NCBI GenBank assembly: GCA_024663395.1
Contig: JANFAH010000040.1
Coordinates: 124,001 to 188,000 of the forward strand
DNA from: Pisolithus tinctorius
Lineage: Eukaryota; Basidiomycota; Agaricomycetes; Boletales; Pisolithaceae
Direction: 5' to 3'
DNA length: 64,000 bases
Below, piece after piece: positions 9,900-21,784 of the stretch (positions within the stretch are counted from its first letter, which is position 1; each line of letters starts with the position of its first letter). A program made the position numbers and the translations under genes. The notes under the pieces were generated by a model. The model ran no database searches and was not told the DNA's origin. It saw only the letters and a list, made by a program, of their open reading frames with translations.

Positions 9900-11935
9900 C
9901 ATTGGGTTTGACTTGCAGACCACCCATGGACTGGCCCGTTGCTTGCTTTTGATTGGATCAGATATATCCCAGAGGCCCTGCCCATTGGTTGCGACTGGTA
10001 CAATCTTCCTTCTATTTGCCCATTTGTGGTTTGCAATGTCATCCAATATCTACCCGATGGGCCCACCCATAACATTTCACATGCACAACATTACTTGTAT
10101 GGGCTCTTCCATGGGTTGTCACCTCATCTGAGATATATTTGACAGGCCTGTTCGCATTATCCAATCGAAATTGTATCCGTTCAATGGGCCTGTCCCTGAT
10201 TTCGAACACCATCTGCTATAGACACAATTGGCCCTCCATAACATTAGTTGGATAGAATTCACCATGGACGGGCCCGTCCATAGGTTTCGACCCCATCCAA
10301 GATACAACTGTCGTGCCTTCCTATATGATTTTTTGGATGGAACATCCCATGCACAGGCCCGTTCTTGTCGCACAAATTATCCAATATGTACCTGATGGGC
10401 CTCCCATAAGATTTGTTGGATGGGTCCTCCCATGCATGGGCCCATCCATCGGTTGAGACCTCATCTGTTATATACATGGCGGGCCTGCCATATGTTAATA
10501 TACATGCCACACCCCTTCTACAGGCCTGTCCTCTTGTTACCACATCATCCGCTATATACCCGATGGCCTGCCCATAAGATTTGTTGCATGGATCATCCCA
10601 TGGACAGGCCCATCCATGGGTTGAGACCTTATCTGTTATATACATGGTGGGCCTGCCATATGTTAGTGCTCATGCCACACCCCTTCTATGGCCCATCCTC
10701 GTGTTACCACATCATCACTATATACCCGACAGGCCTGCCCATAAGATTTGTCATATGGATCATCTCCTTTCCTGGCGCGTCGATGGGTTGAGACCTCATC
10801 CACTATATACATGGCAGGCCTGCCATATGTCAGTGTACATGCCACCCTCTTTTACGGGCCCGTCCATGTGTTACCACATCTTCCACTATATACCCGACAG
10901 GCCTGCCCATAACATTCGTCACATGGCTCGTCTCATTGTCGGGCCTGTCCATGGGATGAGACCTCATCCGTTATATACATGGCAGGCCTGCCATATGTTA
11001 GTGTACATGCCGCACCCCTTTTACGGGCCCATCCGTGTGTTACCACATCATCCGCTATATACCCAACAGGCCTGCCCATATCATTCATCGCATGGATCAT
11101 CTCATTGCTGGGCCCATCCATGGGTTGAGACCTCATCAGTTATATACATGGCAGGCCTGCCATATGTTAGTGTACATGCCACACCCTTTTACGGGCCATC
11201 CGTGTGTTATGACATCATCCACAATATACCCGACAGGCCTGCCCATAAGATTTGTCGCATGAATCATCCATGGGATGAGACCTCATCCATTATATACATG
11301 GCGGGCCTGACATTTGTTGGTGTACATGCTGCCCCCCTTCTACGGGCCTGTCCTCATGTTACCACATCATCTGCTATATACCCGACAGGCCTGCCCATAT
11401 GTTCCCATGGATGTTTCATCCATTCCCTGGGCCCCCCCATGGGTTGCAACCCCATCCGTGATATACATGGTGGGCCTGCACATAAGATCCAGGCCCTACC
11501 CATATCTTCTTATAGCTATCGCACCCCTCCCACTGACTCACCCTGGGTGTAACATCATCTGATATTTTCCTGACAGGCCTGCCCATAAGATTAGACAGGT
11601 AGAACACCCCTTGGACAGGCCCATCAATTGGATGTCACATCATCCGCCATATTAGCAATGGGCCTGCCCATATTTTCTGACTGGTTCCTTATCCCTTTGA
11701 TGGGCCCGACTATCAGTTTCAATGGGTGCAGCATGCTTCAGACAGGCCTGTCCATGGGTTGTGGCACACCCACTGTATGCATGATGGGCCTGACAATAAG
11801 TTGCAACGGATTGACTCTTGTAATATACTTGTCACGGGCCTGCTCATTTCCTGCTGTCACTCTGGGCTTTCAGGCCTCTTCATATGTTATGACTTAATTA
11901 ATTTGACGGGCCCACATCAGGCTCTACATGAGTAA
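9900..11935 (+). repeat. 42-bp satellite in 168-bp higher-order units
   Basis: A GGCC-centred motif (variants GGCAGGCCTGCC, ACGGGCCCGTCC, GACAGGCCTGCCC, GCTGGGCCCATCC) recurs about every 42 bp. From 10550 to 11380 the pattern repeats as a 168-bp unit of four different monomers: the TATATACCC landmark occurs at about 10553, 10719, 10887, 11056, 11224 and 11375. Units diverge towards both ends and fade into unordered sequence at about 9900 and 11935; weaker traces may reach further left. Long reading frames here exist only because 42 and 168 are multiples of three. Confidence 0.85.
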
Positions 11936-12060
11936 TGGTAATTTGGCACGCAGGCTACCCATATGTTGTGACTAAGCTGACTACATGGGGTCATTATCCA
12001 CACCAGACAGCATGGGCAAAATAAGGGCTAGTACTTCACTTTAACCAGCAATGGATATCT

Positions 12061-12460
12061 GTCCTCAAGTTATCCATGATGTGGGAATGTACAAGCCTCC
12101 GCACAGCAGCCATATCTTGGTTGGGTAGTAGCAGTGCGACTCTTGGCAATGTTGAGAAAGGTGCGCTCGCCATGCAATGTGACATCAAGGGCTGGCTACT
12201 TCCTTCTCTTCTCGCACTGGCCCAAAGACACGATCCAATTACTGTAGAGGAAGGTAGGCGTTTGGGTATTGGAAACGTCAATGAAGTTGGCATCGGTGCG
12301 GGAGGGGCTTCGGCTGGAGAGACTGTATGCACTTCAACCATTTCGACCGTATAATGGCGGCGGGGAGGGTTCTAAACTTGTTGTCGGTGACAGGGACCCC
12401 ACAGCTGCACGACTGGACTTCACACCCATGATACAGAAGGTTTTCGAACTACAAGTGTAG
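12061..12460 (+). pseudogene. BTB/POZ-domain protein, C-terminal fragment, frameshifted
   Basis: The plus strand encodes VLKLSMMWECTSLRTAAI, then IKGWLLPSLLALAQR, then TVEEGRRLGIGNV, followed one frame over by MKLASVREGLRLERLYALQ. This matches the part after the BTB fold of the many Agaricomycete BTB/POZ proteins (pattern LAxxWxxxxxRxxAI ... ITVEEGRRLGLxxVxKLxxxRE). The frame change near 12272 looks like one extra base. The N-terminal BTB fold is absent, replaced by satellite-like sequence. It is not functional. Confidence 0.7.
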
Positions 12461-12469
12461 GACTTCAGT

Positions 12470-12940
12470 ACATATGCATATAATAGATTTGAATGATAAC
12501 GTGATTATGGGTCATCTGTGAGAGCCTCGTTCTAGTGGTAGGTATTCCCTAACCAAGCGCGCAAGTACCACGCGGAATTGTATGACAGAATCGAAATGTT
12601 ATTTGTTTGTTTCGTTTTATGTTCAAAGATTGTGGAAGGCACGATACACGAAATTGTAATTGTTTCAGAGGGGCCACTTGTACAGGGAGTAGAGGTAGTT
12701 TTATGCACGACAACTATGACAAAATTTGTGCACTTGGGCACCCCCTACCTAGACATGACTACCATGAAAGGAACCGTACAACCATATCCTGCTCCTGCCC
12801 CTGGTATCTAAGGAAATAGATCTGATACACTCTCGAAGGTGACACTCTCGGGAACCTTTTCGAAAATACATGCTATAAGCACAAAAATCAAAACATTCCG
12901 TAAATAGCGCACGAAAGAAGACAGTGATACGCACATTGCG
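12470..12940. other. Gene-poor stretch
   Basis: AT-rich at first (around 12480-12620), with one short Cys-rich plus-strand frame (about 12607-12819) that I cannot assign. No repeat or confident gene is seen. Confidence 0.4.
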
Positions 12941-12941
12941 G

Positions 12942-14735
12942 TTAGTCTTGTGTTTGGACTGTTTCCCCCCACTTATCCTTACAGTATTGTTCAAACTCGT
13001 TAAGCGGTGCAATGGTCGGCTTCCAAGAAATTCCAAATGCTTGCTTGAGCGTATCGAGGGTGAGCATGTGTTGCGGCCTCGTAAGCGTTGTGGGGCATAA
13101 AGGATGCTCTCGTGGAACACCATGCCTGGCTTGATCGCACCACCTTGCAAGCGTGTCTGAGGTTGAATGAATCGCTTCAAGTCGCCAACCAACTCCGCAT
13201 ATCCGTTGCCAGGTTGGGCTGCTCCCACGGATCAGGCTGAGGCTGCGCAATCTTCTCAATAAACGAAGTATCGATGTTGATGAAGGACTTGATCTCTCCC
13301 TAGTTTCAAGCCATCCTATGTCAGGTGACTCCACAAAATCTTTGAGAATCATACACACCACCATCCAGAACAATGCCAAGTCAGAGAGGTCGTGCTTCTC
13401 GTAACCTCCACCAACATCACAATGGGAACCGGGAAACCACACCTACAGGACCCCCTGTATGTCAGATATTCGAAAGGAAGGAACGTTGACAAAAGCTGAC
13501 GTCCCTGCTTAATGACTTGGTTGTCGCGCCAGCCGCCCTTCGGCATCTCCCAAAGGGTCGGCAAGAAACGGTCTCGATTTTCCTGCAGAGACAGCGCATG
13601 CAGTGCAATATCGATGCTGGCCGGAAGACTGGGATCTGTTATGCCGAGGGTATCTCTGATGGGAGTAAGGGGAAATTTATAGACAGCATCAACGGTGTCC
13701 CATACGCCCACGCATCTTCGAGGAAGCGGAATTGTATCAGCAACAACAGAGAGCAAGGTCTATGGCTGATCGAATGAAATTACTCACTTGATCCTGGTCT
13801 GACACGTGCCAGATGGAATCGCCGGTGTTGGCCATTGGCAAGAGCAGACCAGATCTTAAAGAAGTCTCCGAGCTGCTCTCTCTCCAAGAGCCAATACGGT
13901 CCTTTCACAAATGATTTTGAGTAAAGCAATCAGAAGATCTACTAAAGCTACTAACAATTAATCCAGATAGCTTTCGAGCTGTGTAGGCACCCCTGGTCAG
14001 GTTTGTTAATTGTCAGCAGCGGTAACTAGGAAAACGACTCGCCTGGAAAATCTAGATGGCAAGGACTTGTCAGTAGTTACAAGGGACCATTTGGATCATA
14101 ACCCACCCGAAGATACATATCTCATCGCCCACTTCAAAATTCTGGGCGATAAATGCATATGCATCTCGAATCTTACTTGCTGAAATATCATGAATGTCCA
14201 ATTACGCAGGTAAACACCTGACAAACTGACCCACTGCCGTGCCATAAGCCTCTGGAAAGGGGAATGGCCGCATCAGCAACCGAGACGTTCGAAACGACGG
14301 GAACAGTCACTCAACGAAGAAGCGGAGCTGCGCCCGCGAAGTTACCATTAAAATCGGATTCAGAGCCGACCCCGCTCAAGTAAAGGACTATTTGACGCTT
14401 CGGCTTATCACCACTGGTTTTTATGTATAGCTAGTTGAAATGGAATCTCATCTCTGAAGCAGCGACATACGCAGAGGTTTGTTGGATGGCCCGCGCTAAC
14501 GTGGACATGAGTATTTGAATAAGCCGAGTTGCTCTGATTGTCAGAGGTAACTTACAAAGGCGCAGAACGTTGGTAGCAAACTGGCGTGGTGCATGTACTG
14601 GTGCGACAAAACGGACGTCAGACCTGCTGCGTCAAGACCAGGGAAATACAGCACACCTTCAGTACCTGTGAGAGTTCCATCTGCACCGGTACCGTCGCAG
14701 AAAACGAGTAGCATCTTGGGACTGGGAGGAGACAT
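12942..14735 (-). CDS. DUF2235 alpha/beta-hydrolase (T6SS Tle1-like phospholipase domain)
   Basis: Many short exons on the minus strand encode the DUF2235 landmarks in order: LLVFCDGTG (start ATG 14735), FATNVLRL, QIVLYLSGVGSES, SKIRDAYAFIAQNFEVGDEI, nucleophile elbow GFSRGAYTARKL, LEREQLGDFFKIW, VGVWDTVDAV, VWFPGSHCDVGGGYE and FHESIL near the end. DUF2235 is a serine-hydrolase fold related to Tle1 phospholipases; fungal roles are mostly unknown. The nucleophile Ser lies on a 9-nt exon (14051-14043) between a 55-nt GT-AG intron and a 50-nt GC-AG intron. An apparent stop before VWFPGSH is removed by an intron of about 75 nt. I found no stop that splicing cannot remove. The last exons (below 13250) are placed less surely. 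Confidence 0.85.
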
Positions 14736-14892
14736 AATGACTGATGCGCGTAAGGTGAAAGGACTCGGAGGACCTGGGGGATTAGTGCTGTCCTGGGGAG
14801 TATTTATGCATTCCGAAGTTGGTCAGGTTTCCCCTTGGATTGGCAGATAGGCAGGAGATCGGCCTGACATGTAACCCTGGCGGCGAGCTAGG

Positions 14893-15076
14893 TTCTGAGA
14901 AAAAAGCTTGAACGAAGACTGCGGATGTTTTTTCGCCCCGAGCGAGGAACGAATGGTGGATTGGACAACATTCTACCTGTCAAAGGTCCTGAGATAAAGC
15001 TTGAACGGAAGCCGCGGAAGTTTTTTCGCTCCGATGCGAGGAACGACAGGTGGATTGGAAGTCCCCCACTTGTCAC
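14893..15076. repeat. Imperfect direct repeat, two copies about 94 bp apart
   Basis: The segment containing AAAGCTTGAACG, a GTTTTTTCGC tract, GCGAGGAACGA and GGTGGATTGGA occurs at about 14895-14981 and again at about 14989-15076, both ending near CTGTCA or TTGTCA. It lies 160-340 bp upstream of the DUF2235 start and so falls in its likely promoter region, or it is a fragment of a repeat. Confidence 0.7.
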
Positions 15077-15079
15077 GTG

Positions 15080-15553
15080 ACATTGCCGGCGGCATTTGTT
15101 TGACATTGAATATGTTCCTGTGGCTGTGTTGGATAGCGGAAGTCTCTTGTGGGCAAGCAAGTCGACCGGCATCGATCGACCCGATAATAGAACATCGCAA
15201 TCAACGAAATATTCAGATCCTCCGTCCTTGGTGCTGTTACTGCGGGCGTGAGTCCACCGTTGGTGTTCTCCCTCCAGGCTCCAGGGCCCTTCCCAGGCGT
15301 CCCTCCAATGGCTTTTCCACTCCGCGGCATGCTCGGATTCCCTCCCTGGTATGTCTTGCCGTGTGGCTGTGCATAGCTAATTCTATTTTCCAGTCCCCCA
15401 CCCCCTGAGGACGTATAGGAAATAGAACCTCCGGCGGATTTTGTCCGGCATTTTGCCTGGCGTTTTGCCCGGCGCTTACATAACATACATTAAGTAATAC
15501 ACATTTCCAGCCCCGCTAGGCTGAGATGCGGCGAGTGGCCTGCTGGCGGCTGC
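15080..15553. other. Intergenic stretch, no confident gene
   Basis: Frames of up to 137 codons are open on both strands, but none shows a domain or a sensible exon structure. A tract at 15425-15475 repeats a TTTTG-CC-GGC motif several times. Confidence 0.35.
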
Positions 15554-15559
15554 GTGTAC

Positions 15560-17801
15560 ATGATGCTGCTCGTTGCGCTGCTCAAATGGCTTGAAAGAAA
15601 CCCATTTCTGCAGACAACTACTGTCTCTCAGCTGGTGTTGTTCATCACGCTCTCAGCTAACCTGAAACGGAACATCATAGTTGCTCAATCTTCACATCAC
15701 CCTTCGGACGTGCCCCCTAGCATCCTGCCGGACTCTGTTGTGGCTTTCCTTGCAAAGGCCACATCCATGTCTCTGGAGAGTGTACAATGCATCTGGCCCC
15801 TTCTCAATGATATTGTATGGGACTTCCCTCCAGAGAGTGAGCGTCAGCAATCTACTCGAGACCTCTTTAGACTCTATGGATGGCCGCATGATCTTAGTAT
15901 GTCTTGCATGTGCAGTAGCATTGTGTGATGCTGATCTTACTTTTCTAGCATTAAAAACCCTATATCCTCCAACAAATTGTTGTGAAAACATGGAGTGCTC
16001 CCGGACGTCTGAGCTACGCAAGGTTGAAGCACGCCAAGTGGTTGTGTACACACTCAATGGCTGTGAACCAGCTTGGGCGATCCACCTGTACTGCAAAGGT
16101 ATCATTGTATCAACTTAGCCCTAACTGCTGGACCCACCTGATCTTACAGATTGCCGTTGCAACTATCACCATAACTACTATGTTTGTGACGGTCAGCGGA
16201 CTTATTACAAGGGCATCCCAACATTTCTCCAAGTCAGTGAACATCGCTTTGTGGAACGGCAGCTTGCGGAGATGTGGACCAATCAACACCTATTTGGATT
16301 GTATGCATCCACTATATCGTTACATGCCAGTGACATACTGATCACCCTCCAGCTGCTCGGCCACCAACTGTAGTACGATATTCATGACAACCTTTGCCCA
16401 TGAAGCCTCCAGTGTCTTTGAGGATGTGGGCTGGCCATTTTCCCCTACATTATCTGCAGTCCATGTGTGGGACACATTTGTCCTCCTTGCGCTTCTTCGT
16501 GACCATGCCAGTCGAGATGAAGTCCTCATTATCCCACATACTGGTGATCAGAGAAATCGTTTTGACATGGCCATGCAGGAGCGTAATGAACGGATTGTCT
16601 ACCATGGTCAAGATGAAATTGATCATTATTGTGATGGCTGCATGCGGGTCTATGAGGAAGATCAAGATGGCACACCTGAGCTGCATAAGTCCAGTCATCT
16701 TAAATGATTATTCCTGGGCCTATTGACAATTTGCAACAGGGAAATGTCAAGTGATCGTTAGTGACGGTGTTACCCTTGGCCACCCATGTTGTGGACAATA
16801 TCGCTGCACAGCACCCCTTCAAAATGTTCGTGATCGCTTCTGTTGGGCTCACTATTCCATGCATGATGTCTGTGCCGTGAATGGATGTGAACAGCCTGTT
16901 ACACAAGGCTCCAAAACATGCAATGACTCTCTACATTCTTGCATGGAGACTATGAGCATCACGAAGGGTAAATCTGCATTTTCCCTCACTGAACGTCTTC
17001 TTCGGCATCGTGTCACTTATCCCAAGGATGCTGCTGGCCATGAGAATGAGTCTCTCACCGATGGCAGTCATGATGACTTAGAGGAGAATCACGAATGGTT
17101 TACAGTCAGTGGCATGGAAGTTAGGCACCACTTCAAGAGGAGCGAAGGTTGTGTTGGTGTTAATGACGAAGAACCATGTCCAACAAAGTCAGATCAAGGC
17201 CGTGAACTCCGGGCACAGTTTGGTAGACGCCGCACACACAACGAACAGACTCTTGTCCGCCCCTGTGGCATTATCATTGGCCGTGCGACTTTCTTTGGTG
17301 CTGAAGCAGTTTCCAATGTTATTGTAAGTGCTCCTTCTTCTTGCGTAGATTGTTCACTAACCTCCTGCAAAGGACTTTGTGAAGAAGGCTTTCTCTGTTC
17401 CACGTGCTCATAAGCCAGAACATTTTATTTATGACACGGCATGTGATGCGAAGCGGCAGGTTGAAGCTTGTGGTGATCCATGGTGGAGGGATGTAGGTAT
17501 GTGTGTCGATGTATGGCACCTCCTTAACAAGCACAAGACCACGCATGACTATTTCCAGAAGAACTGTAACCCTGCTGACTACCCGGAGCTGATGAATGAC
17601 GATAACACTGGCTGGTGGTTCAACACATCTGTTGCAGAGCAGGTGAACGTATGGCTGGGTAGCTACCATGCCATTTGCCGGGAGATGCTTCCAGTCAAGT
17701 ATAATATTTTTTTGGACGAGATGATCCGCCTGCACAACTGTGTCACTGTCAGAAGACTTGAGGCCAAGGGCCAGAGCCCTCGCCATGCCCCCCCTTTGTA
17801 A
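15560..17801 (+). CDS. KDZ-superfamily transposase with CxC5/CxC6 cysteine clusters
   Basis: Six exons join without a stop: 15560-15896, 15949-16098, 16150-16300, 16353-16693, 16740-17323 and 17373-17801, about 663 residues; introns are 46-52 nt. The N-terminal half is the CxC5-like region (CCENMECSR, DCRCNYHHNYYVCDGQRTYY). A second cluster matches CxC6: DGVTLGHPCC, RDRFCWAH, CAVNGCEQPV, SKTC. The transposase core follows: FGRRRTHNEQ, RPCGIIIGRATFFGAEAV, IYDTAC, VDVWHLLNKHK, FNTSVAEQVNVWLGSYH, an RNase H-like DDE fold. KDZ elements are DNA transposons expanded in Agaricomycetes. The intact frame suggests a recently active copy. A GTG at 15554 also lies in frame, but ATG 15560 is preferred. 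Confidence 0.92.
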
Positions 17802-18049
17802 TTGGTTCGTCTCATGCAATATATTCATTTGCTACAAAGCTTTCATTGAGGTTGGACATGAATGCATAAGTCTATTGCTAACATGGAAAGGGTACAGTAT
17901 GGTGCGACAATGGATGGATTGCTCACATGGAAACAGTAAGGTATGACAGTGCAAGAGTATGTAGGAACAACACAATGACATAAGACATGAGGAAGAGATG
18001 TACACAATGCGATGGACAATGCGATGACAGGCAATGCGAGTGTAAAAGG

Positions 18050-18066
18050 GAAAAAAAAAAAAAAAG
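18050..18066 (+). repeat. Poly(A) tract between convergent genes
   Basis: A run of fifteen or more A residues lies between the KDZ stop (17801) and the end of the convergent cysteine-cluster gene (18082). It could be a retroposition scar or a simple repeat. Confidence 0.5.
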
Positions 18067-18081
18067 AATGGCTGATTGTAA

Positions 18082-20323
18082 CTAGTCGGATGTGAGATCA
18101 ATATCGACCAATGCACCCTCGAAGAGAGGCTGCTTTGCTCGCTTCAACTTTACTGCCCGTGTGATCATATCCCAACAGCCCTCTGGAGTTCTACCAGCCT
18201 TTAAGAGTTCCTCATGTAGCTCGAGGGGGGCAAGCTGCCATCGCCGGCATGCATCATGATATGTAGACCAGATGAAGGCACGGCCAAAGATCGCCTCGAA
18301 CCGTTGGGGAACAGAGAGGTGTTTCATCTTTGGCTTCCCCATGGCCTCCATCCCTGCCACAATGTCTACCACATACTCACCAGTGGGCCAGGCAGTGTGT
18401 AGCTTCCTTTGCGTAGATGGTAAGGAAGTGGTGGGGAGCAAAGGAGATGGTAACTCGATGGTATTGATGGCAGGTGTGCAAGAGGGGGATGTATCAGATG
18501 ATGCAGCTGCTGACAATGTGGCTTCAGTTGAGGATAGGGTGTCGGCTGAAGATGAATCAGCTGCCTCAAGAGCGGACATGAAGTTTGGACGCTTGTGGTG
18601 TCCCTCCAAACTAGGTGTGCATGCATGTGAACGAGAGCACTTTTGGGAGGTGGGGAAGCTTGGAGACACAGTAGGAAATGGAGAAGAGGTAACGAACGGA
18701 GATGTAACGAATGGAGAAGTGATGTTGGCATCGGAGTCATCGTCAGACTCAGCTAAGTAGGCTTGACGGGAGGTAAACAGGCTCTGCTGTCTCGCAACAC
18801 TCTTCCGCTCGCCCTTAAGGTTCTTGAAAAGGCGAGGAGGTGTTGACATATTGACATGGAACTTCTGTAGTATCTTCTCATAATTATCACAGTGAACTAC
18901 CCCCTTCCTGCGGAGGAACAAAGCATCACCATTCTTAACCCGAAAGCTATAGTTTAGTCGTGTGATTGTCTTCCAGATAAGGAGGGATGGGTTCAGCCAC
19001 TCGACAGCCATGATGTCATTGCCGAGTGAGGGTAGCAGGGTCGAGACATGGGTAAGTGCGAAGTCAGGCCAATGTGGTATGTCAGAATCATCACCATTGG
19101 TACCCTGGAGAGCCATGATAGTTGGAGAGCCATAATCCTAGAAGACGTGTAAGTAATGTCAGGTATACCATATCAGAATGCACATCATACCCTATCCCAG
19201 TAAATGAGGTCAATGCATCGCTTTGATGCGAGCTCACCAGCAAGCCTCTCCTTGTCCCTCTGGGCCTTCGCAGACAGCTGAACAGAACCAAACTTATACT
19301 CGGCAGCCCAAGTTGCATTCATCTGAGTTGTGATCTTTGGCTGTCGCTGTGAAGACTTTGGTGGCAGGGACACAGCAGTCAACAGGCTTGAGCGTCTTGC
19401 TGCTACGAGAAGTGGCTTATAATTCGGTTGGGGTTCCAGAGGTGGACTGGTTGATACAGGTGGACTAGTTGGTATGAGTGGCCCAGCATTGAGTTTTGCC
19501 AGCGTGCGTGCAATAGACCTGGAGCTGCATTCACTAGCTGATGTATTATCAATGCGGTAGTCTGTTGAGAGTGCAGGATCAATGACACTGGCAGATATAT
19601 TGCCCTGAACGACATCCAAACTTGGGAGCGAGGCCTCAACACCATCATTAACAGAGTCCAGCAAGTCCAGATCAATGACATCAGCAGGCTCGGCATGCGA
19701 TTTCAGATCCAGTAAGGGTACAGATTGGAGGAGTGATGAAGCAGAGGGCTGCTGAACACGTTGCTTCTGTCACCCACCAGCAAACTCAGGGTGGTGCTTG
19801 ATAGCAGTATTACATCCACCTAAGTCAATGCAGTGGCTCTTGCACATGCGACGCTCACAGCGACCTGCAACAGTGGGAGTCTGCTTAGTGCAGCCTGGAA
19901 ATGCACAAGTCCCCTCTGTCAGTGGGGCAGGAGGCAGGCAGCTAGAAGAGTCGTTCTGTACAGTAACAGGGGGGGGCACAGAAGAGGGTGCAGCGGAAAC
20001 TGGAGGGGAAGAGTCAAGCACTGCAGGCACAGATAAGGGCGCAGCGGAGACCAGAGGAGTCACAGACACCAATGGTGATGACGGCAAAGAGCCACCTTGA
20101 GGGGAGTCACCAGGTGGCCAGAAATACCAGTATGGACGTCCGCCTTGTGGTAAGTGCGGTGCAAAACACTAGATGCCAATATCCATCAAGCTACTTATAA
20201 CATGGGGAAAGCAAACAGATGACTTACTCGTGCACACCATTGACCAGAATGGCTGCCAGATTTGCAGACGAACGGTGTTAGAGACGCCTTGCAATAGCCA
20301 CAGGACACTTTGATCAAAGACAT
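18082..20323 (-). pseudogene. Cysteine-cluster protein convergent to KDZ transposase, one TGA stop
   Basis: Three minus-strand exons fit: 20323-20228, 20168-19191 and 19137-18082, with introns of 59 and 53 nt, about 709 codons. The N-terminus has a zinc-ribbon-like SCGYCKASL...VCKSGSHSGQWCARC. A Pro/Ser/Val-rich linker follows, then a second cluster, CAFPGCTKQTP...RCERRMCKSHCIDLGGC. The C-terminal part has a conserved-looking block (AWPTGEYVVDIVAGM, AGRTPEGCWDMI). The frame is broken once, at TGA 19772-19770 right after HPEFAGG, possibly from CGA. I know similar proteins as uncharacterised Agaricomycete families. Its tail-to-tail position 280 bp from the KDZ gene suggests it may be an accessory gene of that element; this is inference. 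Confidence 0.65.
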
Positions 20324-20399
20324 CGCAAATGGCAGCACACCTCAACGACTGGAGGGAGGGTGGGAAGACACAGGAGGGAAAACGAACATGTTGCCTCTT

Positions 20400-21500
20400 C
20401 GAGCAGTGAGCATTTAAGACTCAGATTGAATTACCGCTAGGAGCCCCGGACGAGGCGCCGGAGTTTTTCGCCGGAGGTTTCAAAATCCGAATATTGTCCA
20501 CCCCCTAGCTTCCTTATGCCACCTCCTGGTCTGCTGCTACCACCCGGAATGCTTCCCTCAGGTGCACCACCATTCCCTCGCAGCGTTTCCCGTCCACCTC
20601 TTCCGCCGCCCACCAGGGCTCGTCCCTCCCGCCGCCACAGCACCGCAACCACCTACGGTGTCTCTTCCACCGCCACTTGTACTTTCCAATCCTGCTTGCG
20701 AGCAGACGTATGGTCCTTTCAAGAAGACCACCTGAAATATCCAGATCCCAGCTTCTCCTCAGTATGTATTGCGTTTTTCACTCTAACTTCGTCTGCTTTG
20801 GCCGTGGCTTGCTCACCGCCCCACTCTTTCCCTCCTTGTCCTTGTGCATATAGGAAGAGAAGTGTGTACGCATTGCGAAGCACCGCTTTTCCAGCGATGC
20901 AACGAATAGGACACCATCACCCGATCAAATGCCCAGTGGCACGGAAGAGTTTCGCAGGAAGAAACGTGCTACCTATATACGCGCATACACACGCTTACCG
21001 ACGAAAACGGAGTGGGGGACATAGTGTTTGGTCAATCCCGTTTGGCCGTGATGGGTCATTTTGTGCTAGTCTCCTTGTTCTCTTTCGTTATATCTTTCTA
21101 GCTAGGCTTGGTCTGTTGCAACAGGTGGTGATCATAAGTGTTGGGAACGGTAACGGTATGGAAAAAAAGAGTCGGTTGGTGGAAAGAAACTTACCGGTCC
21201 GTCCCATCCAGCTACCTCACGCGAGCGTCCACACTCATGGCTTCCTTTTTCCCTACCACATATTCCACCCATCACCATCGCCCTTGTGTGCGATGCACCC
21301 AACGTCCTATGCGCTGGAAATTACTACAGTGGGGGTTGCGGTTCTCGGTGCGGCGCCTGTCCTCTTACTGTTCTCTTGACCATGCTTCCCTCTCCCTTCC
21401 CTTTCGTCTCGCACACAAACTCTTCCAAGCTCCTCTCTCATTCTGCGTTATCCTGCGGCGGTATCAGAACACTTAGACAAACGGACACAGAAGAATAACA
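20400..21500 (+). other. Proline-rich open region, gene uncertain
   Basis: From about 20500 all plus-strand frames are open for a while and Pro-rich (MPPPGLLLPPGML in one, SLPPPLVLSNPACEQTYGPF in another). A candidate donor follows at about 20758. No frame shows a known domain, and the later part (21000-21500) lacks coding character. Possibly the 5' exon of an unrecognised gene. Confidence 0.25.
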
Positions 21501-21784
21501 AAAGGTTTGCCTACACATGTGGTCGACCATCTTTTTCTCGTTCAATCTCGCTTTCTATTTCACCTATACGTTTTTCTTTACCTGCCCACTTTCAAGATTG
21601 CAAGTTACAGCAAACAGATGCCAACGGGGATAAAGGTTAGTGTGAAAATATTTTTTGTTGGTGTATGAGTGTGCGTTTGGGCGAGTAGGAGTCTGGTCGA
21701 AAAACAGGTGGGAGCCAAGTCAAGCAGCTATCACCGTGTGCCGCACTACCGATGGAAGTCTCTTATAGTATATTGGAGTCTTTG

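Noticed and set aside
10581..11552. A 323-codon plus-strand reading frame in the 42-bp satellite
   Set aside because: The period (42 and 168) is a multiple of three, so any stop-free phase stays open; the translation is just the repeat, with no start context or domain.
13349..13442. A stop codon just before VWFPGSH in the DUF2235 gene
   Set aside because: An intron from GTCATT (after WRDNQ) to CCTGTAG removes it and joins conserved motifs in frame, so it is not a disabling mutation.
15073..15486. A minus-strand 137-codon frame (Arg/Lys-rich start)
   Set aside because: An overlapping plus-strand frame of the same length exists, there is no domain and no splice logic; open by high GC.
18082..18760. 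Plus-strand frames over the cysteine-cluster gene
   Set aside because: They are antisense to a three-exon minus-strand model with in-phase introns.
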